From an uncultured Bacteroidales bacterium (GTDB taxonomy: Bacteria > Bacteroidota > Bacteroidia > Bacteroidales > P3), in NCBI GenBank assembly GCA_900317285.1, contig ONGA01000005.1:38856-102855 (forward strand): a DNA stretch of 64,000 bases, written 5' to 3'. Below, piece after piece: positions 1 to 7,765 of the stretch. Within the stretch, counting starts at the first letter, position 1. Each line of letters starts with the position of its first letter. Under the pieces are notes generated by a model. That model was not told the DNA's origin. It ran no database searches and saw only the letters and a list, made by a program, of their open reading frames with translations. The position numbers were made by a program, and so were the translations under genes.

Positions 1-149
1 GTGCCTCGCAGGCATGCATCTTCAACAACGCCATCCCCGTCTTCTCGCTCATAGCCGCCATCCTCATCGGCCAGGAAGTCTTCGCCTGGAGCAAAGCCAT
101 CGGCATCGTCACGGTCATCGCCGGCGTCGTCATCGCCCAGCGCGACTGA
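1..149 (+). CDS. EamA/DMT-family transporter, C-terminal fragment
   Basis: The reading frame is open from the window edge and ends at TGA 147-149, giving about 48 residues. They include NNAIPVFSLIAA and then two closely spaced hydrophobic stretches around LIGQE and GIVTVIAGVVIAQ. This is the last transmembrane pair of an EamA (drug/metabolite transporter superfamily) permease, where a short LxGE/LIGQE turn precedes the final helix and the protein ends a few residues later. The N-terminal eight or so helices lie outside the window, so substrate cannot be guessed. A strong hairpin terminator follows at once, so it is the last gene of its transcript. Confidence 0.7.
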   Translation, partial: ASQACIFNNAIPVFSLIAAILIGQEVFAWSKAIGIVTVIAGVVIAQRD

Positions 150-171
150 CCATCCACCCAATATACAACAG

Positions 172-205
172 AAGAGGAGGCGCTTGTGCACCTCCTCTTT
201 TTCTA
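172..205 (+). terminator. Rho-independent terminator after EamA gene
   Basis: A 9-bp stem (AAGAGGAGG / CCTCCTCTT) closes a short loop and runs into a T-rich tract. It lies 23 nt after the transporter stop codon, and separates it from the convergent lipoprotein gene. Confidence 0.75.
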
Positions 206-225
206 TGCTTTAATTAAAAAGTTTA

Positions 226-1491
226 CTACTTGGCAGCGGTGATGGTGCCGTTGTTGTAGTTCACGCTGAAGCTCACAGTGTCGTACTGCGTCAGGGCTTC
301 GCTGGCGATGTTCCACACGCGGCAGACCATCGGGGCGATGACGTTGGCATTGCTGGCGTACACGCTCACAAGGTCGCCGGCAAGGTCCCAGTTGGCATCC
401 TCCTGGAGGATCTGACCCTGCTGGATGAGGGCGTTCAGCACAGCGTCGTAGGAATCCGAGATGATGGAGGCGACATCAATGCCCTGGGCATCGTCGAAGG
501 AGAAGCCATGCTGGTTGAGAACGTTGAGCACGGCCTCGGCCACAATGCTCATGATGGTGCTGTTCACACGCACGCCGAGGGTGGCGGCGGTGTAGTTCAT
601 CATGCGGGTGCAGAGGTCATTCAGGGCGCTCTGGCTGGTGCAGGTCATGAGGAAATTGTAATTGCCGTTACCCTCTTCCGCAAAGTCGAAGTAGGTCTTC
701 GGACCATAGTAGGCGGTGCTGGCGGCATCGCTGCTGAAATAGTTCATGAAACCGTACTTTTCGGAAGCGGGAACCCTGACGGTGCCCACCTGCTCACCCT
801 CGCCGGCGGTGATGACACCGGTGTAAGTGGGGCAGTTGGCAGAGGCGCGGAGGCACAGCTCGCCGCTCTCGGTGGTAACAAGCATCGGGAAGGCATTCAC
901 GAGGCTGTTCTGGGCGATGACGGCGTTGTCGATGGCAGCCTGTGCGTTGGCAGCCTGGTCGGTAAGGGTGCCGATAACGGCGGCCATGGCGGCAAAGAGG
1001 GTGGTGTTGTTGGCGTCAGCCAGATTGGTGCCGTTGTTGATGTAGGAGGTGGTGAGCGTGCGGAGAGCGTTGTAGCCCTGGGCAGCGGTCACCTTGCTGA
1101 TCAGCGTGCTGTACTCACTGCTGGGCACAGGACCGAGCAGCGGGTTGAACGTCACCAAAGCCTGCGTGGTGCTCTCGGCGTTGATAGTGTAGCTGCCGTT
1201 CTCGGCAACAACACCGCGGAAGAGCATATACACGTGGTTCTCGGCGTCCGTCACGGCAATGACCTGCGGACGGTCGTTCAGATACACCTTGATCTGGCAC
1301 TGGGTGCCGTTCAATTCGACGTCCTCGATGAGCGACTGCACGTGCAGACCGTTGGTTCCAAGCGTGCCGCGGTCCACATTCACGGTCACCGTGATCTCGT
1401 TCGAATCAAGAATAATCTCCTTGATTTTCTCGCAGCTCTGGAATGCAAAAGCCGCAAAAACAACGATAAGCGAAAGGATAATTTTCTTCAT
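226..1491 (-). CDS. Hypothetical lipoprotein, 421 aa
   Basis: The protein begins with a short hydrophobic signal ending in a lipobox (AFQSC, Cys at about residue 20), so it should be a lipid-anchored envelope protein. The mature part starts EKIKEIILDSNEITVTVNV, a strand-rich region of about 110 residues that could be a carboxypeptidase-regulatory-like or Ig-like fold, followed by a long Ala/Asn-rich helical part (about 130-420). I do not recognise a family. Its own promoter (TTTG, 20 nt, TAATTTTG) lies 50-85 nt upstream. An 11-bp repeat array lies upstream of that promoter. It is convergent with the EamA gene. Function unknown; lipidation is the only confident call. Confidence 0.8.
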   Translation of the reverse strand: MKKIILSLIVVFAAFAFQSCEKIKEIILDSNEITVTVNVDRGTLGTNGLHVQSLIEDVELNGTQCQIKVYLNDRPQVIAVTDAENHVYMLFRGVVAENGSYTINAESTTQALVTFNPLLGPVPSSEYSTLISKVTAAQGYNALRTLTTSYINNGTNLADANNTTLFAAMAAVIGTLTDQAANAQAAIDNAVIAQNSLVNAFPMLVTTESGELCLRASANCPTYTGVITAGEGEQVGTVRVPASEKYGFMNYFSSDAASTAYYGPKTYFDFAEEGNGNYNFLMTCTSQSALNDLCTRMMNYTAATLGVRVNSTIMSIVAEAVLNVLNQHGFSFDDAQGIDVASIISDSYDAVLNALIQQGQILQEDANWDLAGDLVSVYASNANVIAPMVCRVWNIASEALTQYDTVSFSVNYNNGTITAAK

Positions 1492-1543
1492 GCTATAAAA
1501 ATTTGATTAATAATTCGGTTCTGATAGCCCTGCTATTCGAGTG

Positions 1544-1575
1544 CAAAATTACAAACAATTTTCCGACTGACCAAA
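1544..1575 (-). promoter_or_regulatory. Bacteroidetes-type promoter for lipoprotein gene
   Basis: On the minus strand TTTG (1572-1575) is followed after 20 nt by TAATTTTG (1544-1551), matching the Bacteroidetes sigma-ABfr consensus TTTG-N19-TAnnTTTG. The start codon is about 50 nt downstream. Confidence 0.7.
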
Positions 1576-1610
1576 TTTTTTTTTCCAACAACCCCCGAAA
1601 AAGACCCTGA

Positions 1611-1731
1611 CATAGGAGCATCATAGACGCATCATAGTAGCAGTATAGGAGAACAAAAGGAGAACCATAGGAGAATGGTAGTACAACTATAGGTAAACCA
1701 TAGGACATTTCCGAGCCGGACATAGGAGAAA
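1611..1731. repeat. 11-bp tandem array A (CATAGGAGCAT-type)
   Basis: Eleven consecutive 11-nt units with no phase slip: CATAGGAGCAT, CATAGACGCAT, CATAGTAGCAG, TATAGGAGAAC and so on, ending with a unit again starting CATAGGAG at 1721. Sequence varies freely at positions 6-11, while CATAG at positions 1-5 recurs. It occupies most of the 323-nt gap between yfcE and the lipoprotein gene. Related arrays lie at 14863, 34721, 51533 and 63910. The left border GACCnnGACATAGGAGCATCATA is shared with the arrays at 14863 and 63910. Confidence 0.9.
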
Positions 1732-1740
1732 AATTTCTCC

Positions 1741-1770
1741 AAATGTTAAAATTTACTTAATTTAACATTT
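1741..1770 (-). terminator. Possible A/T-rich terminator after yfcE
   Basis: A perfect 10-bp inverted repeat (AAATGTTAAA / TTTAACATTT) with a 10-nt loop lies 45 nt beyond the yfcE stop. The stem is A/T-only except one pair and has no clear U-tract, so termination is uncertain. Confidence 0.35.
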
Positions 1771-1814
1771 CTAGACCCCCATTTTAACACTTCCGTTTCC
1801 GCCCATATTCCGCC

Positions 1815-2312
1815 TCAGAGGGTACCCAATTTCGGAAAATCGAGCACTTCGAGGTCGCCGGGCTCGGGTTTCAGCGTGAAACGCACCAGCGTCCCCACGC
1901 GGTGGAAACCCTGCCGACCAGCGGCACCGGGGTTGATATGCAGGAAACCGTAATCCTTGTCATACATCACGCGCAGTATATGGCTGTGCCCGCAAACAAA
2001 GATGTCGGGCTGCGCCAACTCCAGCCGCCGCCGCAACTCGTAGGGATAATGGCCGGGCCAACCCCCGATATGCGTCATCAGCACACGCTTCCCCTCCACC
2101 TCGAAAAACGACACCTCCTCCAGCTCATAGTGCAGCGCGAAACTGTCGCAGTTCCCCCACACCGCCCTCACCGGCTTGAAGGCGCGCAACTCCTCCAGCA
2201 CCCCCGGCCCGATGTCGCCGGCGTGCCACAGCTCGTCGCAGTCCTTGAAAAAAGAGAACACCTGTGGCGGCACAACACCATGCGTGTCGCTCAAAACCCC
2301 GATTCTGCGCAT
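1815..2312 (-). CDS. YfcE/MJ0936-family metallophosphoesterase
   Basis: This 165-residue protein is a complete single-domain calcineurin-like phosphoesterase. All metal-binding blocks are visible: SDTHG (residues 8-12), GDIG (33-36), GNCD (53-56), a THIGG block near 80 and GHSH near 107. The family hydrolyses phosphodiesters, often cyclic nucleotides or model substrates, with two Mn ions; the natural substrate here is not known. It is 16 nt downstream of an orphan HATPase gene and probably cotranscribed with it. Length and motif order are normal for the family. Confidence 0.88.
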   Translation of the reverse strand: MRRIGVLSDTHGVVPPQVFSFFKDCDELWHAGDIGPGVLEELRAFKPVRAVWGNCDSFALHYELEEVSFFEVEGKRVLMTHIGGWPGHYPYELRRRLELAQPDIFVCGHSHILRVMYDKDYGFLHINPGAAGRQGFHRVGTLVRFTLKPEPGDLEVLDFPKLGTL

Positions 2313-2328
2313 CTCACCTCTCTATTTT

Positions 2329-2877
2329 TCACTCATTGGCATGAATAGCCGCCAGGTTCTCGCTGATCATCTCCTTCAGGTAGTTGATGATGTGGATGTC
2401 GTTGAGCGACATGCCGTCCAGCGCCTCCTTCAGGTCGTCGGTGTCGAGCACAAACTCGCCCTCATCCGTGCGGTAGGTGATGACGAAATGGATATCCTCA
2501 TGCGCCGAGAGCAGCATGACAAGCGTGCCGGGCAGGTCGCCCATGGGCGGGCGGTCCCAATGGTTGTGCTGGAACCAGAACTCGAGCCTCGTGCCCACCC
2601 CCACCTCGGAGGTCAGTTTCATGCCGCCGCCGCAGTTTTCGGTGTTCATCTTGATCAGCGGAAGACCCAGCCCCACCTTGCGCGTGGTGCGCGACGTGGT
2701 GTAGGGGTCGGTCACTTTCGCCAGGAATTCAGGGCTCATGCCCTTGCCGTTATCCTCTATAACAAAATGGAAATCATTGTTCTTCAAACTGTCCACGATA
2801 GTCAGCTTCACATCCTTCGAGTTCGCGGCGGTGGAGTTCTCCATCAGGTCGTAGACATGCATGGCGAGTTCTTTCAT
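2329..2877 (-). CDS. Orphan GHKL ATPase (histidine-kinase-like ATP-binding protein)
   Basis: A 182-residue protein made almost only of a HATPase_c domain. The N box (MENSTAANSKDV, about 11-22), G1 box (DNGKGM, about 42-47) and G2 box (GLGLPLI, about 73-79) are present. There is no dimerisation/phospho-acceptor His domain, no sensor domain and no membrane segment, so it is not a complete sensor kinase. I chose the ATG at 2877 because a good promoter (TTTG, 19 nt, TATTTTTG) ends about 25 nt upstream; the open frame upstream of this ATG is low-complexity antisense of the divergent lipoprotein gene. The C-terminal 85 residues may be a regulatory extension. Likely operon with yfcE. Confidence 0.8.
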   Translation of the reverse strand: MKELAMHVYDLMENSTAANSKDVKLTIVDSLKNNDFHFVIEDNGKGMSPEFLAKVTDPYTTSRTTRKVGLGLPLIKMNTENCGGGMKLTSEVGVGTRLEFWFQHNHWDRPPMGDLPGTLVMLLSAHEDIHFVITYRTDEGEFVLDTDDLKEALDGMSLNDIHIINYLKEMISENLAAIHANE

Positions 2878-2902
2878 ACTGTGTTCTATTGATTTGACGG
2901 TG

Positions 2903-2934
2903 CAAAAATAGGAATTATTTTCGAAACGGCAAAA
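2903..2934 (-). promoter_or_regulatory. Promoter for ATPase-yfcE operon
   Basis: The minus strand reads TTTG, 19 nt, TATTTTTG, an exact-spacing match to the Bacteroidetes consensus, about 25 nt upstream of the ATPase start. It sits in the 87-nt divergent gap facing the 2965 lipoprotein gene. Confidence 0.75.
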
Positions 2935-2964
2935 TAAATATGGCAAGGCGGCGTTACATGAAGT

Positions 2965-3921
2965 ATGAATATAATAAGGAAATACATATATATTATAGTG
3001 GCCCTCGCCGCCACCGCCAGCCTCGCCGCCTGCCAGGACGACGACTTCGTCGCTCCGGCGTTCCTCCACATCGACGCCATCGTCGTCGACACCACCGCCG
3101 ACGCACAAATCACCACAGGCTTCAACGAGACCCGCCGTCCGGGCTTCACCCGCTCCGACATTCCCTTCTGCAATGTCTACGCCTACTACACCGGCGGCCG
3201 CAAAGCCGAGTTCCTCGGCCACTTCGAGATGCCCTTCACCATCCCCGTGCTCTCCGACTCCGACATCGACTCCCTCGAGGTCTACCCTGCCATCGCCCAA
3301 AGCGGCATCTACGGAACCCAGCCCGCCTACCCCTTCCTCGACCGCATCTGCATCAAAAAGAAAAACCCCACCGACACCCTCCGCTTTGTCCCGGGCGACA
3401 CCCTGCGCTTTGACACACTCCACACCGCCTACGACATGCGCTACATCACGCTGCACCTCTTCGAGCACTTCGAGCACTACGAGGGTCTCGCCTTCGACTC
3501 CGTCATCACCTGGAACACCAACGCCCCCGACGAGGCATGCTCCGGCTCGGGCTACGGCTCCGTCACCGTGCCAGACTCGGTGGCATACGTCGACTTCGCC
3601 ATCAAGAAGACTTTCACCGTCCCCTACACCGCCTACTCCAACCTCTACCTCGAACTTGACACCCGAAGCGACATACCCTTCGAGATTTATATGACCGCCG
3701 CCTACACCACCGGCGGCAGCGAAGACACACGCGGCATTGTCATGGTCAACCCCTCCAGCGACTGGAAGCACCTCTACATCAACCTCGGCCGCACCTGGAG
3801 CTGGTTCAACCACCCCTCCTCGCTCAAGATTTCTTTCTCCGCCCTCAACGAGGACGGCACCGGCGGCACCGTGCGCCTCGACAATGTCAAACTCATGAGC
3901 ACCACCAAGATGTTCTTATAA
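2965..3921 (+). CDS. Hypothetical lipoprotein, 318 aa, upstream of sugar transferase
   Basis: Signal peptide MNIIRKYIYIIVALAATASLAAC ends in a lipobox with Cys at about 23, followed by QDDD, typical of Bacteroidetes surface-exposed lipoproteins (acidic residues after Cys). The mature protein is rich in Asp, Tyr and short strands and has near its C-terminus a region (DWKHLYINLGRTWSW...LDNVKLM) resembling carbohydrate-binding or jelly-roll-type beta sandwiches. I do not recognise a defined family. The glycosyl-1-phosphate transferase starts 10 nt downstream, so the two are one operon; a role at the cell surface linked to polysaccharide is inferred only from that. Confidence 0.8.
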   Translation: MNIIRKYIYIIVALAATASLAACQDDDFVAPAFLHIDAIVVDTTADAQITTGFNETRRPGFTRSDIPFCNVYAYYTGGRKAEFLGHFEMPFTIPVLSDSDIDSLEVYPAIAQSGIYGTQPAYPFLDRICIKKKNPTDTLRFVPGDTLRFDTLHTAYDMRYITLHLFEHFEHYEGLAFDSVITWNTNAPDEACSGSGYGSVTVPDSVAYVDFAIKKTFTVPYTAYSNLYLELDTRSDIPFEIYMTAAYTTGGSEDTRGIVMVNPSSDWKHLYINLGRTWSWFNHPSSLKISFSALNEDGTGGTVRLDNVKLMSTTKMFL

Positions 3922-3931
3922 CCCACACCTC

Positions 3932-5356
3932 ATGGAACGCAAACAAACAATCAAATACATACTCCTCGACACCCTCAGCGCCATGCTGGCGTGGGGCCTG
4001 CTCTTCCTCTTCAGGAAGATTTACCTCGAACACACCGACTTCCACGACACCGCCAACCTCTTCGGTGACAACAACCTCTGGTTCGGCCTCATCATCGTGC
4101 CCCTCGGATGGCTCGCGCTCTACACCATCATGGGCACCTACCGCAATGTGCTGCGCAAGGCGCGCCTCAAGGAACTGCTCGACACCCTCCTCGCCACCAT
4201 CATCGGCGTAGTGGCAATCTTCTTCCTCCTGCTCATCGACGACCAAACGAGCACCTACCGCCAGTACTACCGCTCGTTCCTCTTCCTCCTCGCCGTGCAG
4301 TTCTCCCTCACCTACTTCTTCCGCCTCCTGGTCACCACCCAGACGGTGCGCCGCGTCCACACCCGACAAATCGGATTCCCCACACTCATGATTGGCAGCG
4401 GCGCCAAAGCCCTCCACACCTACCTCGACCTCGAAAACCAGGAGACCTACTCCGGCAACCTCTTCATGGGCTACGTCCGTCTCGACACCGAGTCCGCAAC
4501 TCCCAACACCGAGCTGTCGAAAGTGATGCCCTGCCTCGGCTCCGCCGACCAGCTCCGCAACATCGTCGAGCAACACGGCATCCAGGAGGTCATCATCGCC
4601 CTCGAGGACAACCAGAAGCAGCTCACAGCCGAACTGCTCCGCACACTCAACACCTGCGCCGACCTCATCATCAAAATCACTCCCGACGCACGCGACCTCA
4701 TCGTCGGTTCCGTCAAGCAGGACTCCATCTTCCACTCCCCCTTCATCGTCATCAACAACCGCCTCATGCCCGAGTGGCAGTACTCCGTCAAGCGCATCGC
4801 CGACATCGCCCTGTCGCTCCTCGCCATGACCCTGCTCTCCCCCGTCTATCTCGTCACCGCCATCATCGTCAAAACCACCTCCCCCGGACCCGTCTTCTAC
4901 GCCCAGGAACGCATCGGCTACCACGGCCGTCCCTTCCGCATGCACAAGTTCCGCTCCATGTACATCGACGCCGAGGATGCAGGTCCCGCCCTCTCTAAGG
5001 ACGACGACCCGCGCATTACTCCCTTCGGGCGCTTCATGCGCAAGGTGCGCCTCGACGAAATACCCCAGTTCTACAACGTCTTGAAAGGCACCATGTCCAT
5101 CGTCGGTCCCCGTCCCGAACGCCAATTCTACATCGACCAGATTGTCAAACGCGCCCCCGAGTACCTCCTCCTCCAGCGTGTCAAACCCGGCATAACCTCT
5201 TGGGGGCAGGTCAAATACGGCTACGCCTCCAACGTCGACGAGATGGTCGAGCGCCTGCGCTACGACCTCCTCTACATCGACAACATGTCGCTCATCATGG
5301 ACATGAAGATCATGGTTTACACCGCCAAGATTATCATCCAGGGTCGCGGCAAGTAA
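3932..5356 (+). CDS. Undecaprenyl-phosphate hexose-1-phosphate transferase (WcaJ-type)
   Basis: 474 residues with the polyisoprenyl-phosphate hexose-1-phosphate transferase layout: four N-terminal membrane helices (about 8-125), a CoA-binding/Rossmann-like central domain (about 150-265), a fifth helix (about 285-310), then the catalytic bacterial sugar transferase domain. The latter shows KTTSPGPVFYAQERIG, the KFRSM motif, the DE of RLDEIPQF and the VGPRPE motif that defines the family. It transfers a sugar-1-phosphate from a nucleotide sugar to undecaprenyl phosphate, starting exopolysaccharide or O-antigen repeat units. No other polysaccharide genes follow, so it is a stand-alone initiator or serves a remote locus. 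A terminator hairpin lies about 35 nt past the stop. Confidence 0.92.
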   Translation: MERKQTIKYILLDTLSAMLAWGLLFLFRKIYLEHTDFHDTANLFGDNNLWFGLIIVPLGWLALYTIMGTYRNVLRKARLKELLDTLLATIIGVVAIFFLLLIDDQTSTYRQYYRSFLFLLAVQFSLTYFFRLLVTTQTVRRVHTRQIGFPTLMIGSGAKALHTYLDLENQETYSGNLFMGYVRLDTESATPNTELSKVMPCLGSADQLRNIVEQHGIQEVIIALEDNQKQLTAELLRTLNTCADLIIKITPDARDLIVGSVKQDSIFHSPFIVINNRLMPEWQYSVKRIADIALSLLAMTLLSPVYLVTAIIVKTTSPGPVFYAQERIGYHGRPFRMHKFRSMYIDAEDAGPALSKDDDPRITPFGRFMRKVRLDEIPQFYNVLKGTMSIVGPRPERQFYIDQIVKRAPEYLLLQRVKPGITSWGQVKYGYASNVDEMVERLRYDLLYIDNMSLIMDMKIMVYTAKIIIQGRGK

Positions 5357-5389
5357 CCCCTCTGCCACACCCCTTTACCCTTCCTAAAC

Positions 5390-5413
5390 CCATGCCTTCC
5401 GCATGGTTTTTTT
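5390..5413 (+). terminator. Terminator after sugar transferase
   Basis: CCATGC / GCATGG stem with a 5-nt loop followed by seven T residues, 33 nt after the stop codon. Confidence 0.7.
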
Positions 5414-5419
5414 ATTATT

Positions 5420-5452
5420 TTTGTCAAAGTAGTAAAATTAGTTGTATATTTG
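5420..5452 (+). promoter_or_regulatory. Promoter for arginine decarboxylase
   Basis: TTTG (5420-5423), 21 nt, TATATTTG (5445-5452). The start codon is about 60 nt downstream. Confidence 0.7.
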
Positions 5453-5512
5453 CAATCCAATCCAAGTAAGCCGAATTAACATAAAAATTACAATTTAAAA
5501 CACTTACATGCG

Positions 5513-6919
5513 ATGAAAAACAAATATTACGATCTAATTGACCAGACTTTCGACTTCCCTCAGGACGAATTCCGCACCGAGGACGGCGAACTCTATTTCC
5601 ATGACATTCCGTTGATGGAAATCATCAAACAATATGGAACACCGCTCAAAATCACCTACCTGCCCAAAATAAGTTCGCAGATACAACGCGCCAAACGTCT
5701 CTTCAACGTCGCCATCGCAAAGACCGACTACCGGGGCACCTACAACTACTGCTACTGCACCAAGTCGAGCCACTTCGCCTTCGTGCTCGAAGAGGCCCTC
5801 AAGAACGACATCAACCTCGAAACCTCCTCGGCTTTCGACATCAACCTCATCCAGGAACTCTACTCCCAGGGGCTGATTGACAAGGAGAAAGTGATCGTTT
5901 GTAACGGATTCAAGAAAGACATCTACATCGAAAACATCGTCAACCTCTACAACGAGGGATTCAAGAATGTCATCCCCATCCTCGACAACAAAAACGAGTT
6001 CCACACCCTCGACACCACCCTGGAGAATATCGCCAACGGAGAACAGATGAACCTCGGCATCCGCATCGCTTCGGAAGAGGAACCCAAGTTCGACTTCTAC
6101 ACTTCGCGCCTCGGAATCCGCTACAACGACATCGTCTCGTTCTATGAGGGGCAGGTGAAACCCAACCCGAAGTTCCGTTTCAAGATGCTCCACTTCTTCA
6201 TCAACACCGGCATCCGCGACACAGCCTATTATTGGAACGAACTGGCGAAGTGCGTCAATGTCTACTGCGACCTCAAGCGCGTATGCCCTGAACTCGACTC
6301 ACTCAACATCGGTGGTGGATTCCCCTGTAAAGTGAGTCTCGCAGCCTCCTACGACTACGAATACATGGCAGAGGAAATCCTCGCCCAGATCAAAAACATC
6401 TGCACCCAACGGGGTGTCGACGAACCCAATATCTTCACTGAATTCGGCAGCTTTACCGTGGGCGAGAGCGGCGCAACGCTGTACAGCATACTCGACCAGA
6501 AACAGCAGAACGACCGCGAGCTCTGGTATATGATTGACTCCAGTTTCATCACCACACTGCCCGATACCTGGGGCATCAACCAGCGCTTCATCATGCTTCC
6601 CATCAACCACTGGGACAGCGAATACCAGCGCGTATTCCTCGGCGGGCTCACCTGCGACAGCGAGGACTACTACAATGCCGACTCCCACGCCAACGCCATC
6701 TTCCTGCCCAAGTTGCAGAACGATGAGCCTCTGTACATCGGCTTCTTCCACACCGGTGCCTACCAGGAAAGCATCGGCGGCTATGGTGGCATTCAGCACT
6801 GCCTCATCCCCGCCCCCAAGCACGTCATCATCGACAAAGACGAGAACGGCGAATACACCACCAAACTCTTCGCCAAAGAGCAGAGCTACAAGTCAATGCT
6901 CAAAATCCTCGGCTACTGA
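5513..6919 (+). CDS. speA: Arginine decarboxylase, short Bacteroidetes form
   Basis: 468 residues of the fold-type III PLP decarboxylase family (alanine-racemase-like barrel plus C-terminal beta domain). The PLP lysine region is YCTKSSH (about residue 80), the glycine-rich phosphate-binding strand is LNIGGGFP (about 265), and GGLTCDSEDYY (about 380) and FFHTGAYQE (about 415) match the C-terminal dimer-active-site blocks, Cys and Asp binding substrate. The overall sequence matches the roughly 460-residue enzymes annotated as arginine decarboxylase in Bacteroidetes, shorter than the 630-residue SpeA of E. coli. Agmatine production for polyamine synthesis is the expected role; diaminopimelate or another decarboxylase specificity cannot be fully excluded. 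It has its own promoter and a strong shared terminator. Confidence 0.85.
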   Translation: MKNKYYDLIDQTFDFPQDEFRTEDGELYFHDIPLMEIIKQYGTPLKITYLPKISSQIQRAKRLFNVAIAKTDYRGTYNYCYCTKSSHFAFVLEEALKNDINLETSSAFDINLIQELYSQGLIDKEKVIVCNGFKKDIYIENIVNLYNEGFKNVIPILDNKNEFHTLDTTLENIANGEQMNLGIRIASEEEPKFDFYTSRLGIRYNDIVSFYEGQVKPNPKFRFKMLHFFINTGIRDTAYYWNELAKCVNVYCDLKRVCPELDSLNIGGGFPCKVSLAASYDYEYMAEEILAQIKNICTQRGVDEPNIFTEFGSFTVGESGATLYSILDQKQQNDRELWYMIDSSFITTLPDTWGINQRFIMLPINHWDSEYQRVFLGGLTCDSEDYYNADSHANAIFLPKLQNDEPLYIGFFHTGAYQESIGGYGGIQHCLIPAPKHVIIDKDENGEYTTKLFAKEQSYKSMLKILGY

Positions 6920-6955
6920 CAAAGCATCGCTCTTATCAGTCGAACCATTAAAAAA

Positions 6956-6983
6956 TCGCCTCCGACAAATTTGTCGGAGGCGA
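6956..6983 (-). terminator. Bidirectional terminator between speA and FKBP gene
   Basis: A perfect 28-nt palindrome (TCGCCTCCGACAAA and its complement) lies between two convergent genes. On the minus strand it is followed by a T-run, so it mainly terminates the FKBP transcript and may also stop speA. Confidence 0.85.
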
Positions 6984-7007
6984 ATACGTTTGGTTGGTTG
7001 ATATTCA

Positions 7008-7751
7008 TCAATCCGGATAGAGTTCGTGGACTTCCACCTCGTAAATCAGGGGGGTGTAGCCGGGGATATTGCCCGAACCCTGCGCTCCGAATGCAACCTG
7101 GTAGGGGAAGTAGAAGCGGTAGATGCTACCGGCATTCATCAACTGAAAAGCCTCGATAAGGCCGGGGAACATGGGTTCGCCGACAACATGCACGATGGGG
7201 TCACGCTTACCGTAGGTCTGGTCATAGGGTTCACCCGTGAGCATGAGGAAGCTCTTATAGTCAAAACGGATACGCTGGGCGTACTGCACTTTCGGTCCTT
7301 TACCTTCCTTAAGGCATTCGTAGAGGAAGCCCGAGGGGTGTTTTTTGAGCTTGGGATTGCTCTTCATGGCCTCGTCCATGATTTTCTGCTGCTGCTGGCT
7401 GACAGTCTGTTCCTGTGCCTCCACCTGCTGCTGTACAGCGGCGTTGTGCATGGCGAGGAGATAGTTGAGGGCCGCCTTGGTCTCTTCGACGGTAAGCGGT
7501 TGCTTGCCACCGGCAATGGCGTGTTGTGCTGACTGCAGCACGACGGCTGCGTCGAGGGAATCGAATACTGGCTGGTTCATCAGCACATCGGCGATGTTCT
7601 GTCCATAAGCCCACGAAAGAGTGTCGAGGACGGAATTCAGTTCGGGCATGCCTTCCTTGTTCAGGGTCACAGGCCCATGTTGTTTGTTGCCACACGATAC
7701 TGCCAGAAGGAGGGGCAGGAGAAGGGCAAACGATGCGAGTTTCTGTTTCAT
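7008..7751 (-). CDS. FKBP-type peptidyl-prolyl isomerase lipoprotein
   Basis: 247 residues: lipobox LLLAVSC (Cys about 20), an N-terminal helical FKBP_N-like dimerisation region with a long Gln-rich coiled stretch (about 35-125), and a C-terminal FKBP domain (about 150-245) with GEPMFPGLIEAFQLMNAGSIYRFYFP and AFGAQGSGNIPGYTPLIYEVEV. The layout is like FkpA/Mip, but lipid-anchored. It should assist folding of envelope or secreted proteins. It follows the C25 protease by 14 nt in the same operon, so the protease or another T9SS cargo is a plausible client (inference). The palindromic terminator follows. Confidence 0.87.
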   Translation of the reverse strand: MKQKLASFALLLPLLLAVSCGNKQHGPVTLNKEGMPELNSVLDTLSWAYGQNIADVLMNQPVFDSLDAAVVLQSAQHAIAGGKQPLTVEETKAALNYLLAMHNAAVQQQVEAQEQTVSQQQQKIMDEAMKSNPKLKKHPSGFLYECLKEGKGPKVQYAQRIRFDYKSFLMLTGEPYDQTYGKRDPIVHVVGEPMFPGLIEAFQLMNAGSIYRFYFPYQVAFGAQGSGNIPGYTPLIYEVEVHELYPD

Positions 7752-7765
7752 TATGTTTACAACGG

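Noticed and set aside
226-1491. Plus-strand open frame of 332 codons at 508-1506
   Set aside because: Gly/His/Val-rich antisense of the lipoprotein gene with no ribosome site or promoter.
2878-3813. N-terminal extension of the ATPase gene (494-codon open frame)
   Set aside because: The extension is the low-complexity antisense of the lipoprotein gene; a consensus promoter lies just before the ATG at 2877.
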